A stretch of DNA of 64,000 nucleotides from Gammaproteobacteria bacterium (lineage in GTDB: Bacteria; Pseudomonadota; Gammaproteobacteria; Steroidobacterales; Woeseiaceae): the NCBI GenBank assembly GCA_029884455.1, contig JAOUHU010000007.1:1-64000 (forward strand), read 5' to 3'. The notes under the pieces were generated by a model. That model searched no databases. It was given only the letters and a program-made list of their open reading frames with translations, and was not told the origin of the DNA. Positions 36,489 to 44,639 of the stretch are shown here, in pieces. Numbering within the stretch: the stretch's first letter is position 1; every line of letters starts with the position of its first letter. A program made the translations under genes and the position numbers.

Positions 36489-37664
36489 TTAACAGGTAGC
36501 TGGCGCCAGCGACAGCAGTGCCTCGGCGAGACGATCGACGTGCCTGGGTTCAAGTATCAGTGGCGCGAGAATGCGCAGCACCTGCGGGTCCGCGCTGATA
36601 CCGGCAAATATGTCGTGCTCAAGCAGCGCATTGCGAACTTCAACCGCGGGACGGTCGCAGACCAGGCCGAGCAACAGTCCCATGCCCTGAATCTTGCGTA
36701 CCGGGCCGACGACACACTGTTCGCGGATCTGGATCTCACGTGCGCGGACATTGTCCAGCAACCGGTCGTGCCGAATTGCGTCGATCACCGCTACAATTGC
36801 GGCAGCCGCAATCGGTCCGCCGCCGAACGTCGTGCCGAGATCGCCGGGACCGAAGCGCGCCGCCAGTTCGTTGCCGCACAGCACCGCACCGCAGGGAATG
36901 CCGCCCCCGAGAGCCTTGGCGGCCGTGATAATGTCCGGCTCAATGCCGTACGCCTGCACCGCAAAAAAGTGCCCGCAGCGGCCAATGCCGGACTGCACTT
37001 CGTCGGCGATCAACAGCGCTCCATGCAAGGTGCACTGCTTGCGCAATGTGCCCAGAAATTCGGCAGACAGGTCATAGGCGCCGGCGAGTCCCTGCACGGG
37101 TTCGACAATCACCGCGGCGACCTGGTCGGAAATCATCGCTTTTGCGCTGTCGCAGTCGTCACGTGGAATGAATTCGACAGCAAAGGGTTTTTGCGGAAAA
37201 CCGTACCATTTATCGGCACTCCAGGTTACCGCCGCCGCCGCCGCGGTGCGGCCATGGAAACCGTGCGTAATCGCCAGTACCTTGCGGCGCGCGGTCGCGA
37301 CGCAGGCCATGCGTAGCGCGTTCTCATTCGCCTCGGCGCCGGAATTGACAAAAAACACGCGGCGCAGATTGGCGGGCGCGACGCCAAGCAAAGTCTCGGC
37401 AGCCTTGGCCCGCACTTCGAGTGCAACCGCATTGCTTTGGAACAACAGCAATTGCGCCTGCGCGCCGATCGCTTTGACCAGGCGCGGATCACCATAGCCC
37501 AGCGCGGCAACCGCATGGCCGCCATAAAGATCCAGAATGCGCCGCTGATCCTCGGTAACGATGTCGCAACCACTGCCCGAGACGGGCACAAAAGGCAATT
37601 GGCCGTAGACGCTCAAGGTCGTGGCGGACTCGCGCGTGCGTGGATCTGATGCTGCCAGGCTCAT
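36489..37664 (-). CDS. argD: Acetylornithine aminotransferase
   Basis: A 391-residue class III PLP aminotransferase. I use ATG 37664 because it overlaps the argC stop as ATGA; ATG 37670 is an alternative and the longer open frame upstream is overlap with argC. The PLP region shows V-N-S-G-A-E-A-N-E-N-A-L, G-F-H-G-R-T, the D-E-V-Q-S-G-I-G-R strand and the Schiff-base lysine in A-A-K-A-L-G-G-G. It converts N-acetylglutamate semialdehyde to N-acetylornithine. The product then goes to ArgF', encoded 18 bases downstream. Confidence 0.94.
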   Translation of the reverse strand: MSLAASDPRTRESATTLSVYGQLPFVPVSGSGCDIVTEDQRRILDLYGGHAVAALGYGDPRLVKAIGAQAQLLLFQSNAVALEVRAKAAETLLGVAPANLRRVFFVNSGAEANENALRMACVATARRKVLAITHGFHGRTAAAAAVTWSADKWYGFPQKPFAVEFIPRDDCDSAKAMISDQVAAVIVEPVQGLAGAYDLSAEFLGTLRKQCTLHGALLIADEVQSGIGRCGHFFAVQAYGIEPDIITAAKALGGGIPCGAVLCGNELAARFGPGDLGTTFGGGPIAAAAIVAVIDAIRHDRLLDNVRAREIQIREQCVVGPVRKIQGMGLLLGLVCDRPAVEVRNALLEHDIFAGISADPQVLRILAPLILEPRHVDRLAEALLSLAPATC

Positions 37665-38722
37665 ATCCATCCCGGCGCCGCGGTCATCAGGCCGCTGGTC
37701 TCCGGCAGCTGCCAGAGGCGGTTCATCCATTGCACAGCGCCTCCGGCTGCACCTTTGACGAGATTGTCGATCGCACTCATAACCACGACGGCGTCATCGC
37801 CTGCTGCCAGGCCGATGTGGCAATAGTTGCTTGCGACGACGTTTTTCAACCGCGGGGTTGCATCAACCAGTTGCACAAACGGCGCGCTTGCATAGGCAGC
37901 GCTGAACGCATCCCGCAGCTGCTGCAACGTGACAGTTTGCGGCGTTTTTGCCTGCACGGTGGCGTAAATGCCGCGTGCAAACGGCCCTGAATGCGGCACA
38001 AAATGCACCCTGTTCTCGCGGCCACTGGCTTGCGCAGCGAGCCGCGAAATTTCAGGCGCATGCCGGTGAGCGAGCGGCTTGTAGGCGTACATGTTGCTGT
38101 GTCGTTCGGGATGATGCGTACCTTCCTGTGGACTCCTGCCCGAGCCCGTACTGCCGGTAGTGGCGGAGACGAAAATTTCAGCATCAGTCAGGCCGGATCG
38201 AAGCAGCGGCACGGCTGCCAGCAGGATGGCAGTTGCAAAGCAACCCGGGTGGCCGATATGTGGTGCGCTCACATCATGCGCGTGTTCGGGTACCGCCGAG
38301 TAAAACTGCGGCAACAGATCGGCTGCGCCGTGCGTACCGCCATAGACAGCCTCGTAGTCCGACTGCCGTGCGTAGCGAAAATCAGCAGATGAGTCGACCA
38401 CGTGCACCTGCAGGTTTTTTTTCTCCGCCGCAGCCAGTGTGCGTGCAATCAACGCAGCCGAAGCGCCATGCGGTGCTGCCGAAAATAGCGCGAGCTTCGC
38501 ACCATGGTCGATGTTCGAAAGGCAATGCTCGTGAGCAATAAAATGTTGCGCGACACACGCGCTTGCAAGATGCGGAAATGTGGCGGCGATCTGCTCGCCA
38601 TCACAGCGGTCGCTGACGGCGGCGGCAAGCTCAAATTCCGGATGCGCGGCAAGCAGACGCAACAGCTCGCCACCGACGTAGCCGGTCGCACCCAGGACGA
38701 TCGCCTGAATACTGCCGCTCAT
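37661..38722 (-). CDS. argC: N-acetyl-gamma-glutamyl-phosphate reductase
   Basis: A 353-residue NADPH-dependent reductase. The N-terminal dinucleotide loop is G-A-T-G-Y-V-G, and the catalytic cysteine lies in H-P-G-C-F-A-T-A near residue 160. T-T-G-S-T-G-S-G-R and the H-x-P-E histidine region are also present. It reduces acetylglutamyl phosphate to the semialdehyde. Both its ends overlap neighbours as ATGA. Confidence 0.95.
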   Translation of the reverse strand: MSGSIQAIVLGATGYVGGELLRLLAAHPEFELAAAVSDRCDGEQIAATFPHLASACVAQHFIAHEHCLSNIDHGAKLALFSAAPHGASAALIARTLAAAEKKNLQVHVVDSSADFRYARQSDYEAVYGGTHGAADLLPQFYSAVPEHAHDVSAPHIGHPGCFATAILLAAVPLLRSGLTDAEIFVSATTGSTGSGRSPQEGTHHPERHSNMYAYKPLAHRHAPEISRLAAQASGRENRVHFVPHSGPFARGIYATVQAKTPQTVTLQQLRDAFSAAYASAPFVQLVDATPRLKNVVASNYCHIGLAAGDDAVVVMSAIDNLVKGAAGGAVQWMNRLWQLPETSGLMTAAPGWI

Positions 38723-39777
38723 GCTGCAACCTGCTTGCCGAGCAGCCTGGCCACCAGGTCGCCGAGCGCCACGCCGTTGGTCAGGGCATTGATTCCCTGC
38801 AACGCCATGCGCTCGCGAATCTGGTCCACACCCACGGCGTTATCTGTGGCGGGTCCGGTGACAACGGCCGGTTCAATGCCAAATTGCTCGCGAAGGATTT
38901 TCGCACCGCCCCAGGCCGAGACCGGGTCATTCGCACATAACACCACCGCTGTCAGCGCGTCGCGAATGGCCTTATCGGTGAGAATTGCCTCAACACCGTA
39001 GGCGCCGAGCAGGCCGTCGCCCAGTTCCAGCACGATGACGTCAGGCCTGGAATTTGCGAGACTGCTTAGCAAGGTTCTCGTCAGCGCCGGACCGTTGGCA
39101 GCGGTGGTGGTGACGATGCCGAAGTCCGAGAAAATCATGGTCGCGCTGGCGCCGGCATCCTGCATCGTCAGGATGTCGCGCCGTAACGCCACACCGGTGG
39201 CCTTGCAGGCTGCGACATCAAGTCCAAGGTGCCGGAGTCTGCCAACGATGGCACAGGCGGCCGCCGTCTTGCCGGAGTCCATGCAGGTGCCCGCCAGCGC
39301 GATCACGGGTACGCCTTTGGTGTCCAGCAGCGCATTCTGGTCGAGGGCTTGTCGACCGGCTCGAGCCGGGACACCGATGCGTTCGCCCAGGTAGGGAAAG
39401 TGCAACACTGTGCCGAGCACCTCGCAGTCAAACGGCGGACCAACATCCGGGTTTGCCGAATCACAGAGACCGAGCACGCCACCAATATTCAGTAATTGCA
39501 CCAGGTCACCGGGCTGCAACGATGCGGGTAAGTGTCCCGAGTAGCCTCGTAAGGCCTTGCGATGTCCGAGCGCACCGACGACCACATCGCCCTGTTTCAC
39601 AGTTGCCATGCGTCCTGAGGTCAGTTCGAGCTGGTTGTACCGCGTTTTGTTATTCAGGACGCGAACGGCAACAAGAACTCCTTCTTCACAAGGAATGTCG
39701 TTGGACAGGCGCAGCTCGTGGCTGAGTTCGCTGTGCTGCGCGACCGAAGCGATCTTGTCCGCGAGAACGCTTTTCAT
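38719..39777 (-). CDS. Unassigned P-loop protein inside the arginine operon
   Basis: About 352 residues. The frame is open further upstream within argG, but ATG 39777 sits in an ATGA overlap with the argG stop and is clearly the start. The N-terminal part (about 30-125) is beta-rich. The C-terminal part has a Walker A-like loop, G-T-C-M-D-S-G-K-T, near 155 and then C-K-A-T-G-V-A-L-R-R, D-A-G-A-S-A-T and V-I-V-L-E-L-G-D-G-L-L-G. This resembles the P-loop fold of BioD/MobB/DUF1611-type proteins, but I do not recognise a named family. Its position between argG and argC with overlaps on both sides implies a role tied to arginine metabolism. A missing pathway step or nucleotide-dependent regulation are both only guesses. 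Confidence 0.8.
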   Translation of the reverse strand: MKSVLADKIASVAQHSELSHELRLSNDIPCEEGVLVAVRVLNNKTRYNQLELTSGRMATVKQGDVVVGALGHRKALRGYSGHLPASLQPGDLVQLLNIGGVLGLCDSANPDVGPPFDCEVLGTVLHFPYLGERIGVPARAGRQALDQNALLDTKGVPVIALAGTCMDSGKTAAACAIVGRLRHLGLDVAACKATGVALRRDILTMQDAGASATMIFSDFGIVTTTAANGPALTRTLLSSLANSRPDVIVLELGDGLLGAYGVEAILTDKAIRDALTAVVLCANDPVSAWGGAKILREQFGIEPAVVTGPATDNAVGVDQIRERMALQGINALTNGVALGDLVARLLGKQVAA

Positions 39778-40982
39778 ACCTGACCCGCCCGCGTTTGCAG
39801 AATGCCGGGCAGCGCGAGGATACGGGCGTATCCGAGCGAGTCGGCCGCCGACCACTCGCCGGCCGATTCGCCGTACACGCCTTTGGTCGCAGCCAGCAAG
39901 GAGTAATCGGATTTCGTGCCCGTGATGAACAGGTTGCCCGGCCGTAGCGAGAAGCTGACAGTGCCACTGACTCGGCGCTGTGATGCGGCGAGAAATGCCT
40001 CGATATCCGTGCACACCAGATCCAGCTGCTTGCCTTCATGTACCAGGTCGCCATACACAGCAGCGAGCGAGTCCTTGACCCGCGCCTGCTGCGCACTGAG
40101 CACGAGTTTCTCAAGTTCACGATGCGCGCTGATCAGCGTAATGGCTGCTGGCGCTTCAAATGCGACGCGGCCCTTGGTGCCAAGCACGGTATCGCCAAGG
40201 TGAATACCGCGGCCGACGCCGTAGGCACCAGCGAGCTGCTCGAGTTTTTCGATCAGTGCAACCGGCGCCAGGACTTCACCGTCGAGGGCGTGCGGAATGC
40301 CGGCCACAAATTCGAGCGTGTGTTCTGACATTGCCAGAGGATTGGAAAACGCCTGCGGCGACAACACCCAGGCAGATTCTGGCAGCGATTGTGCTGAGGT
40401 GAGCGTTTCCCTGCCACCGATAGTAATGCCCCAGAGACCGCGATTGATGGAATAGGCAGACCCTTGCGCAGGCAAGGGCAACGCATGCTGTTGCAGGTAT
40501 TGCAGCTGCTGCTCGCGACGCCAGTTGTTATCGCGTACCGGTGCGAGGACTTCGAGACCGGGATGCAGGGTGCGCAACGCGACTTCGAAACGTACCTGGT
40601 CATTGCCAGCGGCGGTGCAGCCGTGCGCCACCGTGGTCGCGTTCCGCTCGATGGCGAGCTTTGCCAACCGCGACGCCTGCAAACCACGTTCCGCGCCGAC
40701 GCACAAAGGGTAAGCCTGGCCACGAAGCACGTTGCCGGCAATCAGAAATCGAATAACTGTGTCGAAAAAATCCGCCTTGCTGTCGATCAGCACGTGTTCG
40801 ATTGCGCCAAGCGCCAGCGCACGCTCCTCGAGAGCAGCAGCTGCCTTGGCGTCTATACCGCCGGTGTCAACCGTCGCAGTGATGACATCGCGACCATAAT
40901 TTTCCTTCAACCACGGCACGCAGAACGACGTGTCAAGGCCACCGGAAAACGCAAGAATAATTGGCGACATATCTTCAGACAT
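39774..40982 (-). CDS. argG: Argininosuccinate synthase
   Basis: A 402-residue enzyme from ATG 40982, which has GGAG eight bases upstream; ATG 40970 is also possible. The PP-loop A-F-S-G-G-L-D-T-S is at the N-terminus, followed by H-G-C-T-A-A-G-N-D-Q and the substrate loop S-L-R-P-G-N (R-P-G-N-L-F) near the C-terminus. It joins citrulline and aspartate using ATP. In an acetylcitrulline route this step needs prior deacetylation by an enzyme not encoded here. Confidence 0.95.
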   Translation of the reverse strand: MSEDMSPIILAFSGGLDTSFCVPWLKENYGRDVITATVDTGGIDAKAAAALEERALALGAIEHVLIDSKADFFDTVIRFLIAGNVLRGQAYPLCVGAERGLQASRLAKLAIERNATTVAHGCTAAGNDQVRFEVALRTLHPGLEVLAPVRDNNWRREQQLQYLQQHALPLPAQGSAYSINRGLWGITIGGRETLTSAQSLPESAWVLSPQAFSNPLAMSEHTLEFVAGIPHALDGEVLAPVALIEKLEQLAGAYGVGRGIHLGDTVLGTKGRVAFEAPAAITLISAHRELEKLVLSAQQARVKDSLAAVYGDLVHEGKQLDLVCTDIEAFLAASQRRVSGTVSFSLRPGNLFITGTKSDYSLLAATKGVYGESAGEWSAADSLGYARILALPGILQTRAGQV

Positions 40983-41005
40983 GGAAGGTCTCCGGGCGCA
41001 CACGG

Positions 41006-41452
41006 CTAGTGGCGCGTGCGCTCGATTTTTGCAATCAGAAGTTTTTGTGCGGCGGCCGAGTCGGTAGCCACAAATACAGTGTCGTCCCCGCCGATACTGC
41101 CGACCATTTCTGGCCAGTCGCAGCGATCAAGTGCGAGGGCGACGCGTTGTGCCGCACCTATGGCGGTGCGGATGACAGTGAGATGCGGACCGGCTGGCAG
41201 GATCTCGCGCAAAAACTCCGCTACTTTATTCATCTCGTCCTGCGAGTCCGTCGGCTCGGGCAGGCGATAACCCTGGCCCGTCTTGATGGCGCCAAGCTCG
41301 TGCAGGTCGCGGCTAACGCTGGACTGGGTAGCGTGCAGACCCCTGGCGCTCAGGGCCTGGACCAGCGTTTTCTGGGTGCTGGCAGGCCCGCGCTGCAGTA
41401 GTTCGCGCAGCACGTTGCGCCGTTGCATTTGTTCCCGGGTGGAATTCGGCAT
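41006..41452 (-). CDS. argR: Arginine repressor ArgR
   Basis: A 148-residue regulator. ATG 41452 gives the normal family length; the frame is open upstream but that stretch contains the promoter. The N-terminal winged helix is M-Q-R-R-N-V-L-R-E-L-L with S-S-V-S-R-D-L as recognition helix (about 10-60). The C-terminal arginine-binding, hexamer-forming domain contains the G-S-I-G-G-D-D-T-V-F motif. It heads the arginine operon and two palindromes overlap its promoter, so it probably represses itself and the whole operon when arginine is plentiful. Confidence 0.94.
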   Translation of the reverse strand: MPNSTREQMQRRNVLRELLQRGPASTQKTLVQALSARGLHATQSSVSRDLHELGAIKTGQGYRLPEPTDSQDEMNKVAEFLREILPAGPHLTVIRTAIGAAQRVALALDRCDWPEMVGSIGGDDTVFVATDSAAAQKLLIAKIERTRH

Positions 41453-41480
41453 GACAAGGATGAAAAAGGATCCGCATAAA

Positions 41481-41510
41481 TATGCGCATAGAAGTAGCAT
41501 CATGCGCATA
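41481..41510. promoter_or_regulatory. Tandem palindromes, probable ArgR operator
   Basis: ATGCGCAT occurs at 41482-41489 and 41502-41509, exactly 20 bp apart, one in the promoter spacer and one over the start site. TATGCGCATA is a perfect 10-bp palindrome. Paired ARG boxes bound by ArgR hexamers have 20-21 bp spacing. The sequence differs from the E. coli ARG box, so the assignment rests on geometry and context. Confidence 0.6.
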
Positions 41511-41519
41511 CCGTGTCAA
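41491..41519 (-). promoter_or_regulatory. Promoter of the arginine operon
   Basis: On the minus strand a perfect TTGACA (41519-41514), 17 bases and TACTTC (41496-41491), preceded by TGC as an extended -10. Transcription would begin near 41484, about 32 bases before the argR ATG. Confidence 0.6.
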
Positions 41520-41568
41520 GCAGTCTTTCGGGTTACACTGCGCCGCTGCAGAAATCGGGGACAGGCTA

Positions 41569-42255
41569 ATGGCAGCAATCGAGACCGTCGAAGTCGTACA
41601 TGGCAAAGGCTCACCGTTGGGCAGCGTGATCTGGTTGCACGGCCTCGGCGCCGACGGCCACGATTTCGAGCCGATTGTTGCCGAACTAAGGCTGCCGGCT
41701 GACCTCAGTTTGCGATTCGTGTTTCCGCATGCGCCGCTGCGGCCTGTGACAATCAACGGCGGCATGTCCATGCGTGCCTGGTACGACATACTTAGTCTGG
41801 AACGTGGCGGGCCCAGCGACGACGACGGCATCCGTGCCAGTGCTGCGATTCTCGACGAACTGATTGCACGCGAAATACAACGCGGAATTGCGGCGCACCG
41901 GATCGTGGTTGCCGGTTTTTCGCAGGGCGGTGCGATTGCGTTGCACGCCGGCCTGCGCTGCAAGGTGCGGCTTGCCGGAATCATGGCGTTGTCGTCTTAT
42001 TTGCCGATCAGCGCGTCTTTTCAGCGTGAAGTGGTCGAGGCCTCGGATGGTGGCCACAGGGATGTGCCGGTTTTCATGGCGCACGGCAGTCTTGACCCGA
42101 TGTTGCCCATGGCGCTGGGCCGCGATTCGGCGAAGCTGCTAATCGCAAATGGATTCAAGGTCGAATGGCACGATTATCCGATGGCACATTCGGTATGCCT
42201 GGAAGAGATCGGCGACATTCGACGCTGGCTACTGTCGATCTACGCGGTCGAATGA
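41569..42255 (+). CDS. Carboxylesterase/phospholipase family alpha/beta hydrolase
   Basis: A 228-residue hydrolase from ATG 41569 behind GGGGACAGG; the open frame from 41482 would cross the arginine promoter. It has the oxyanion segment I-W-L-H-G-L-G-A-D-G-H-D-F, the nucleophile elbow G-F-S-Q-G-G, Asp in H-G-S-L-D-P-M and His in P-M-A-H-S-V. This is the Abhydrolase_2 (acyl-protein thioesterase/carboxylesterase) type. No signal peptide is visible. It is divergent from argR, and its end overlaps the NRDE gene by 27 bases. Confidence 0.92.
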   Translation: MAAIETVEVVHGKGSPLGSVIWLHGLGADGHDFEPIVAELRLPADLSLRFVFPHAPLRPVTINGGMSMRAWYDILSLERGGPSDDDGIRASAAILDELIAREIQRGIAAHRIVVAGFSQGGAIALHAGLRCKVRLAGIMALSSYLPISASFQREVVEASDGGHRDVPVFMAHGSLDPMLPMALGRDSAKLLIANGFKVEWHDYPMAHSVCLEEIGDIRRWLLSIYAVE

Positions 42256-42996
42256 GAATCGTGATTCACCGGTGGTATCGCCAGCCTGTCCGAATCGCCG
42301 CTCGGTCAGTGACCAGCGACCTTTTCGATCGACCATCACGATTGTCGAACAGCGCGTGCCATATTCGGGCAACACAATAAACGGCGCCGTAATCGCGTGC
42401 GCCGTCGCGAACGGCAGGTGTTCGGATGTGACTTCGTGGGCCGGACCCTTGTCGCGATCCGCGAGCAGTCGCAGCAGCGTGGTTTCGTTGACCGCGTTGC
42501 CAGCGATGATTGCGTTCAGGGTGCGCTTGCTACGCTCAACCTTTTCCCAGGGAGTATCCAGCGTTGCGTTGCTCAAGCCGTACACTCCGGCCGCGAGTTC
42601 GCATGGCGGCCCACTGCGATTCGAGAGACTGGCCAGCGTCTGTCCATCCGAAACCAGCAGGTTGAACCCGGCATAAGCCTCGCCATCGACGGACCGCAGG
42701 TAATCCGACGGCGCAACACTGCCCTGCAGAAATTCCTTGACCAGCAATCCGCGCGAGCGCTTGCCGCGGCGACTCGGCGCCGCGTCGCGATAATTTGTGA
42801 TCGCCGCGAACCGGCCGGAGCGGTGCAAACCGAGCCAGGTACCGCCGGCCTGCAAGTCACGGCCGCCGACAATGTCCTTATCGTCGGCCCACCAGTCGGC
42901 CGCATGTGACGGCCGAGCGTGGAACTCATCGCGATTCGCGGCAACCAGCAGCGGATACTCGGCAGCACTCTCGAATGCGACCACGATCAGGCACAT
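42229..42996 (-). CDS. NRDE (TANGO2-like) family protein
   Basis: A 255-residue protein from ATG 42996, which gives M-C-L-I-V-V-A-F as the usual start with Cys2; the open frame is longer upstream but would overlap nudC. The defining A-A-N-R-D-E-F is near residue 25, followed by G-G-R-D-L-Q-A-G-G-T-W-L-G and N-Y-R-D. The family resembles N-terminal nucleophile hydrolases and the eukaryotic member TANGO2 has been linked to haem and lipid handling; the bacterial role is not known. It overlaps the convergent esterase gene and follows nudC by one base. Confidence 0.9.
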   Translation of the reverse strand: MCLIVVAFESAAEYPLLVAANRDEFHARPSHAADWWADDKDIVGGRDLQAGGTWLGLHRSGRFAAITNYRDAAPSRRGKRSRGLLVKEFLQGSVAPSDYLRSVDGEAYAGFNLLVSDGQTLASLSNRSGPPCELAAGVYGLSNATLDTPWEKVERSKRTLNAIIAGNAVNETTLLRLLADRDKGPAHEVTSEHLPFATAHAITAPFIVLPEYGTRCSTIVMVDRKGRWSLTERRFGQAGDTTGESRFSFDRVDRQ

Positions 42997-42997
42997 G

Positions 42998-43885
42998 CTA
43001 TTCGCCCTCGCCGAGCCAATCGTCAATCAGCCGTCGCGCAATCGAAATCCTGAACGGCAATTTTGGAAATCCGGAGCGCAACTCCTTGCGCGAAAACCAC
43101 TGGGCATCTTCGAGCTCGCCATCGTTCAGCGCGATGTCCGAGGACTCTGCCATGGCGACAAATCCAAGCATCAAGGAGGAGGGGAACGGCCAAGGTTGCG
43201 AGCTGTGGTAACGAACTTCGCCGACATGGATATTGGTTTCTTCGTAAGTTTCCCGGCGTACAGCGTCCTCCAGACTTTCGCCGGGTTCGACGAAACCTGC
43301 AATCGTAGAGTAGCGGCCCTCGGGCCAGCTTTTTTGCCGCCCCAATAAACAGCGCTGGCCGTCGCTAACCAGCACGATGATCGCCGGGTCAACACGCGGA
43401 AATACTTCACGCAGGCAATTCTGGTTCATGCAGATACGGGAATTGCCTGCTGCACCGTGGCGCGCGGATGAACCACAAACGCCACAATAGATCTGCGACG
43501 CATGCCACATCACCAGGGCGCGTGCGTGCGCGATCAGGTTGGCTTCGTCCGCCGGCAGTACCGAGCCGAGATAGCGCAGGTCGTGAAATTCACCAAGTTC
43601 GCGAAAAGGCGCATCCAGGGAACCATCGACGGACATTGCGAACGCAGGCTTGTCGCGAAACAGACCCAGAAAAATAAGTTCCTGGTCATCAATAATCGAG
43701 CCTACCTGATGGCGCGATAACAGCACGACTGCGAGCGGCTCACCGCCGACCAGGCAGCGATCGCCCCAGACAGGCACGAAGCTGCAGTGCTCGCTGCGCA
43801 GTGCGTCAGCGAGCCATGCAGAATCTTTACGGCGCTCACCGATGCGGTCGACGAACGCGCCGGCGAATACATTGTAATTTTCCAC
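42998..43885 (-). CDS. nudC: NADH pyrophosphatase NudC
   Basis: A 295-residue Nudix hydrolase starting at GTG. It has a zinc site C-x-x-C (C-G-V-C-G) with two further Cys in C-M-N-Q-N-C, the Nudix box G-F-V-E-P-G-E-S-L-E-D-A-V-R-R-E-T-Y-E-E-T, and S-Q-P-W-P-F-P-S-S, which identifies the NADH/NAD-cap-cleaving NudC group. It hydrolyses NADH to NMNH and AMP and can remove NAD caps from RNA. The NRDE gene follows by one base. Confidence 0.96.
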   Translation of the reverse strand: MENYNVFAGAFVDRIGERRKDSAWLADALRSEHCSFVPVWGDRCLVGGEPLAVVLLSRHQVGSIIDDQELIFLGLFRDKPAFAMSVDGSLDAPFRELGEFHDLRYLGSVLPADEANLIAHARALVMWHASQIYCGVCGSSARHGAAGNSRICMNQNCLREVFPRVDPAIIVLVSDGQRCLLGRQKSWPEGRYSTIAGFVEPGESLEDAVRRETYEETNIHVGEVRYHSSQPWPFPSSLMLGFVAMAESSDIALNDGELEDAQWFSRKELRSGFPKLPFRISIARRLIDDWLGEGE

Positions 43886-43926
43886 GCAAGCTCCCGGGCC
43901 ACGCGCAGTCTACGCCCAGCGGGCAA

Positions 43927-44508
43927 TTATGTGCCAGCCGTGGTGCCGTGGCGGGAGCGCATTTCGATTTGGCAGGCGGGGCAGCGCTGGCTGTCCAGTG
44001 CATACGCATCCTGGACGTAATAAGCGCCGCAGGGTGCACAGGCGGCCAGATAGAGCTCGTCGTTGTAGGCGATATTGTGGAGCAGGTTCCAGGCCCATTC
44101 GAAACTCAATTCGGGTGCGTCGTGGATCAGCAGGTAGGTTTCGAAAGCGCGGCAGAGACGGTGGCCGAACTCAACGCCGGGCCTGGGCCAGCAGGGCGAT
44201 ACCTTGTTGCCATTATCGACCCGCAACAGTCGGCCGATGCAAAACAGAGTGACCAGCACGGTTGCTTGCAACTGGTTCTCCGGATTTTTCACAAAACGCA
44301 TTACCTGGCGCGGTGACTTGCCGCGCCGGCGCTGAACCGCGGTAGTGCCGGTGTGCCGAAAATAGGTCGTGTACAACTTGCGGATCCGGTCGTCCGAGAG
44401 CCCGGTACATTCACGAATAGTGCCGGTTCTCGCCTCGTGCCCGATCATCCTGAGGGCAAGTTCGAATTGGCTGCGCTCGGTTGCATAGCGATCGTCGGTC
44501 AGTCGCAT
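43927..44508 (-). CDS. FlhC-like transcriptional regulator
   Basis: A 193-residue protein. Its C-terminal C-A-P-C (157-160) and C-P-A-C (176-179), with 15 residues between the pairs, match the zinc site of FlhC (C-x2-C-x16-C-x2-C) and are preceded by a helix and S-F-E-W-A-W, like the T-R-A-W-T segment of FlhC. The N-terminal part (about 10-60) is helical with L-S-D-D-R-I-R-K-L-Y, close to L-S-R-G-R-L-I-K-L-Y of E. coli FlhC. In enterobacteria FlhC with FlhD switches on flagellar genes. Here the partner-like gene is divergent instead of upstream in an operon, and no flagellar genes are in view, so the regulon is unknown. Confidence 0.72.
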   Translation of the reverse strand: MRLTDDRYATERSQFELALRMIGHEARTGTIRECTGLSDDRIRKLYTTYFRHTGTTAVQRRRGKSPRQVMRFVKNPENQLQATVLVTLFCIGRLLRVDNGNKVSPCWPRPGVEFGHRLCRAFETYLLIHDAPELSFEWAWNLLHNIAYNDELYLAACAPCGAYYVQDAYALDSQRCPACQIEMRSRHGTTAGT

Positions 44509-44530
44509 TTTTTGCTCTTTGTGTTATAAA

Positions 44531-44600
44531 TAGACCATATATGGTAAGTAACGTTCGTATAGTATCCATAGGTGGTCTAAAAAGACAATATATAGTAAGT
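44531..44600. promoter_or_regulatory. Three copies of an operator-like motif between the FlhC-like and FlhD-like genes
   Basis: TAGACCATATATGG at 44531-44544 recurs inverted at 44566-44579 (12 of 14 bases the same) and directly at 44582-44595 (11 of 14). The first copy contains the perfect palindrome ACCATATATGGT (44534-44545). The two direct copies share GAC-ATATAT-GTAAGT with 15 of 17 bases equal, 51 bp apart. All lie in the 131-base divergent control region, so autoregulation of the pair is likely. Confidence 0.6.
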
Positions 44601-44639
44601 CCAGATTAGCGCCAGAAACGCCTGCCAGGAGCCAGCACT

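Noticed and set aside
39778-40014. N-terminal extension of the P-loop gene
   Set aside because: It lies inside argG in another frame; the ATGA overlap at 39777 is the natural start, as with its neighbours.
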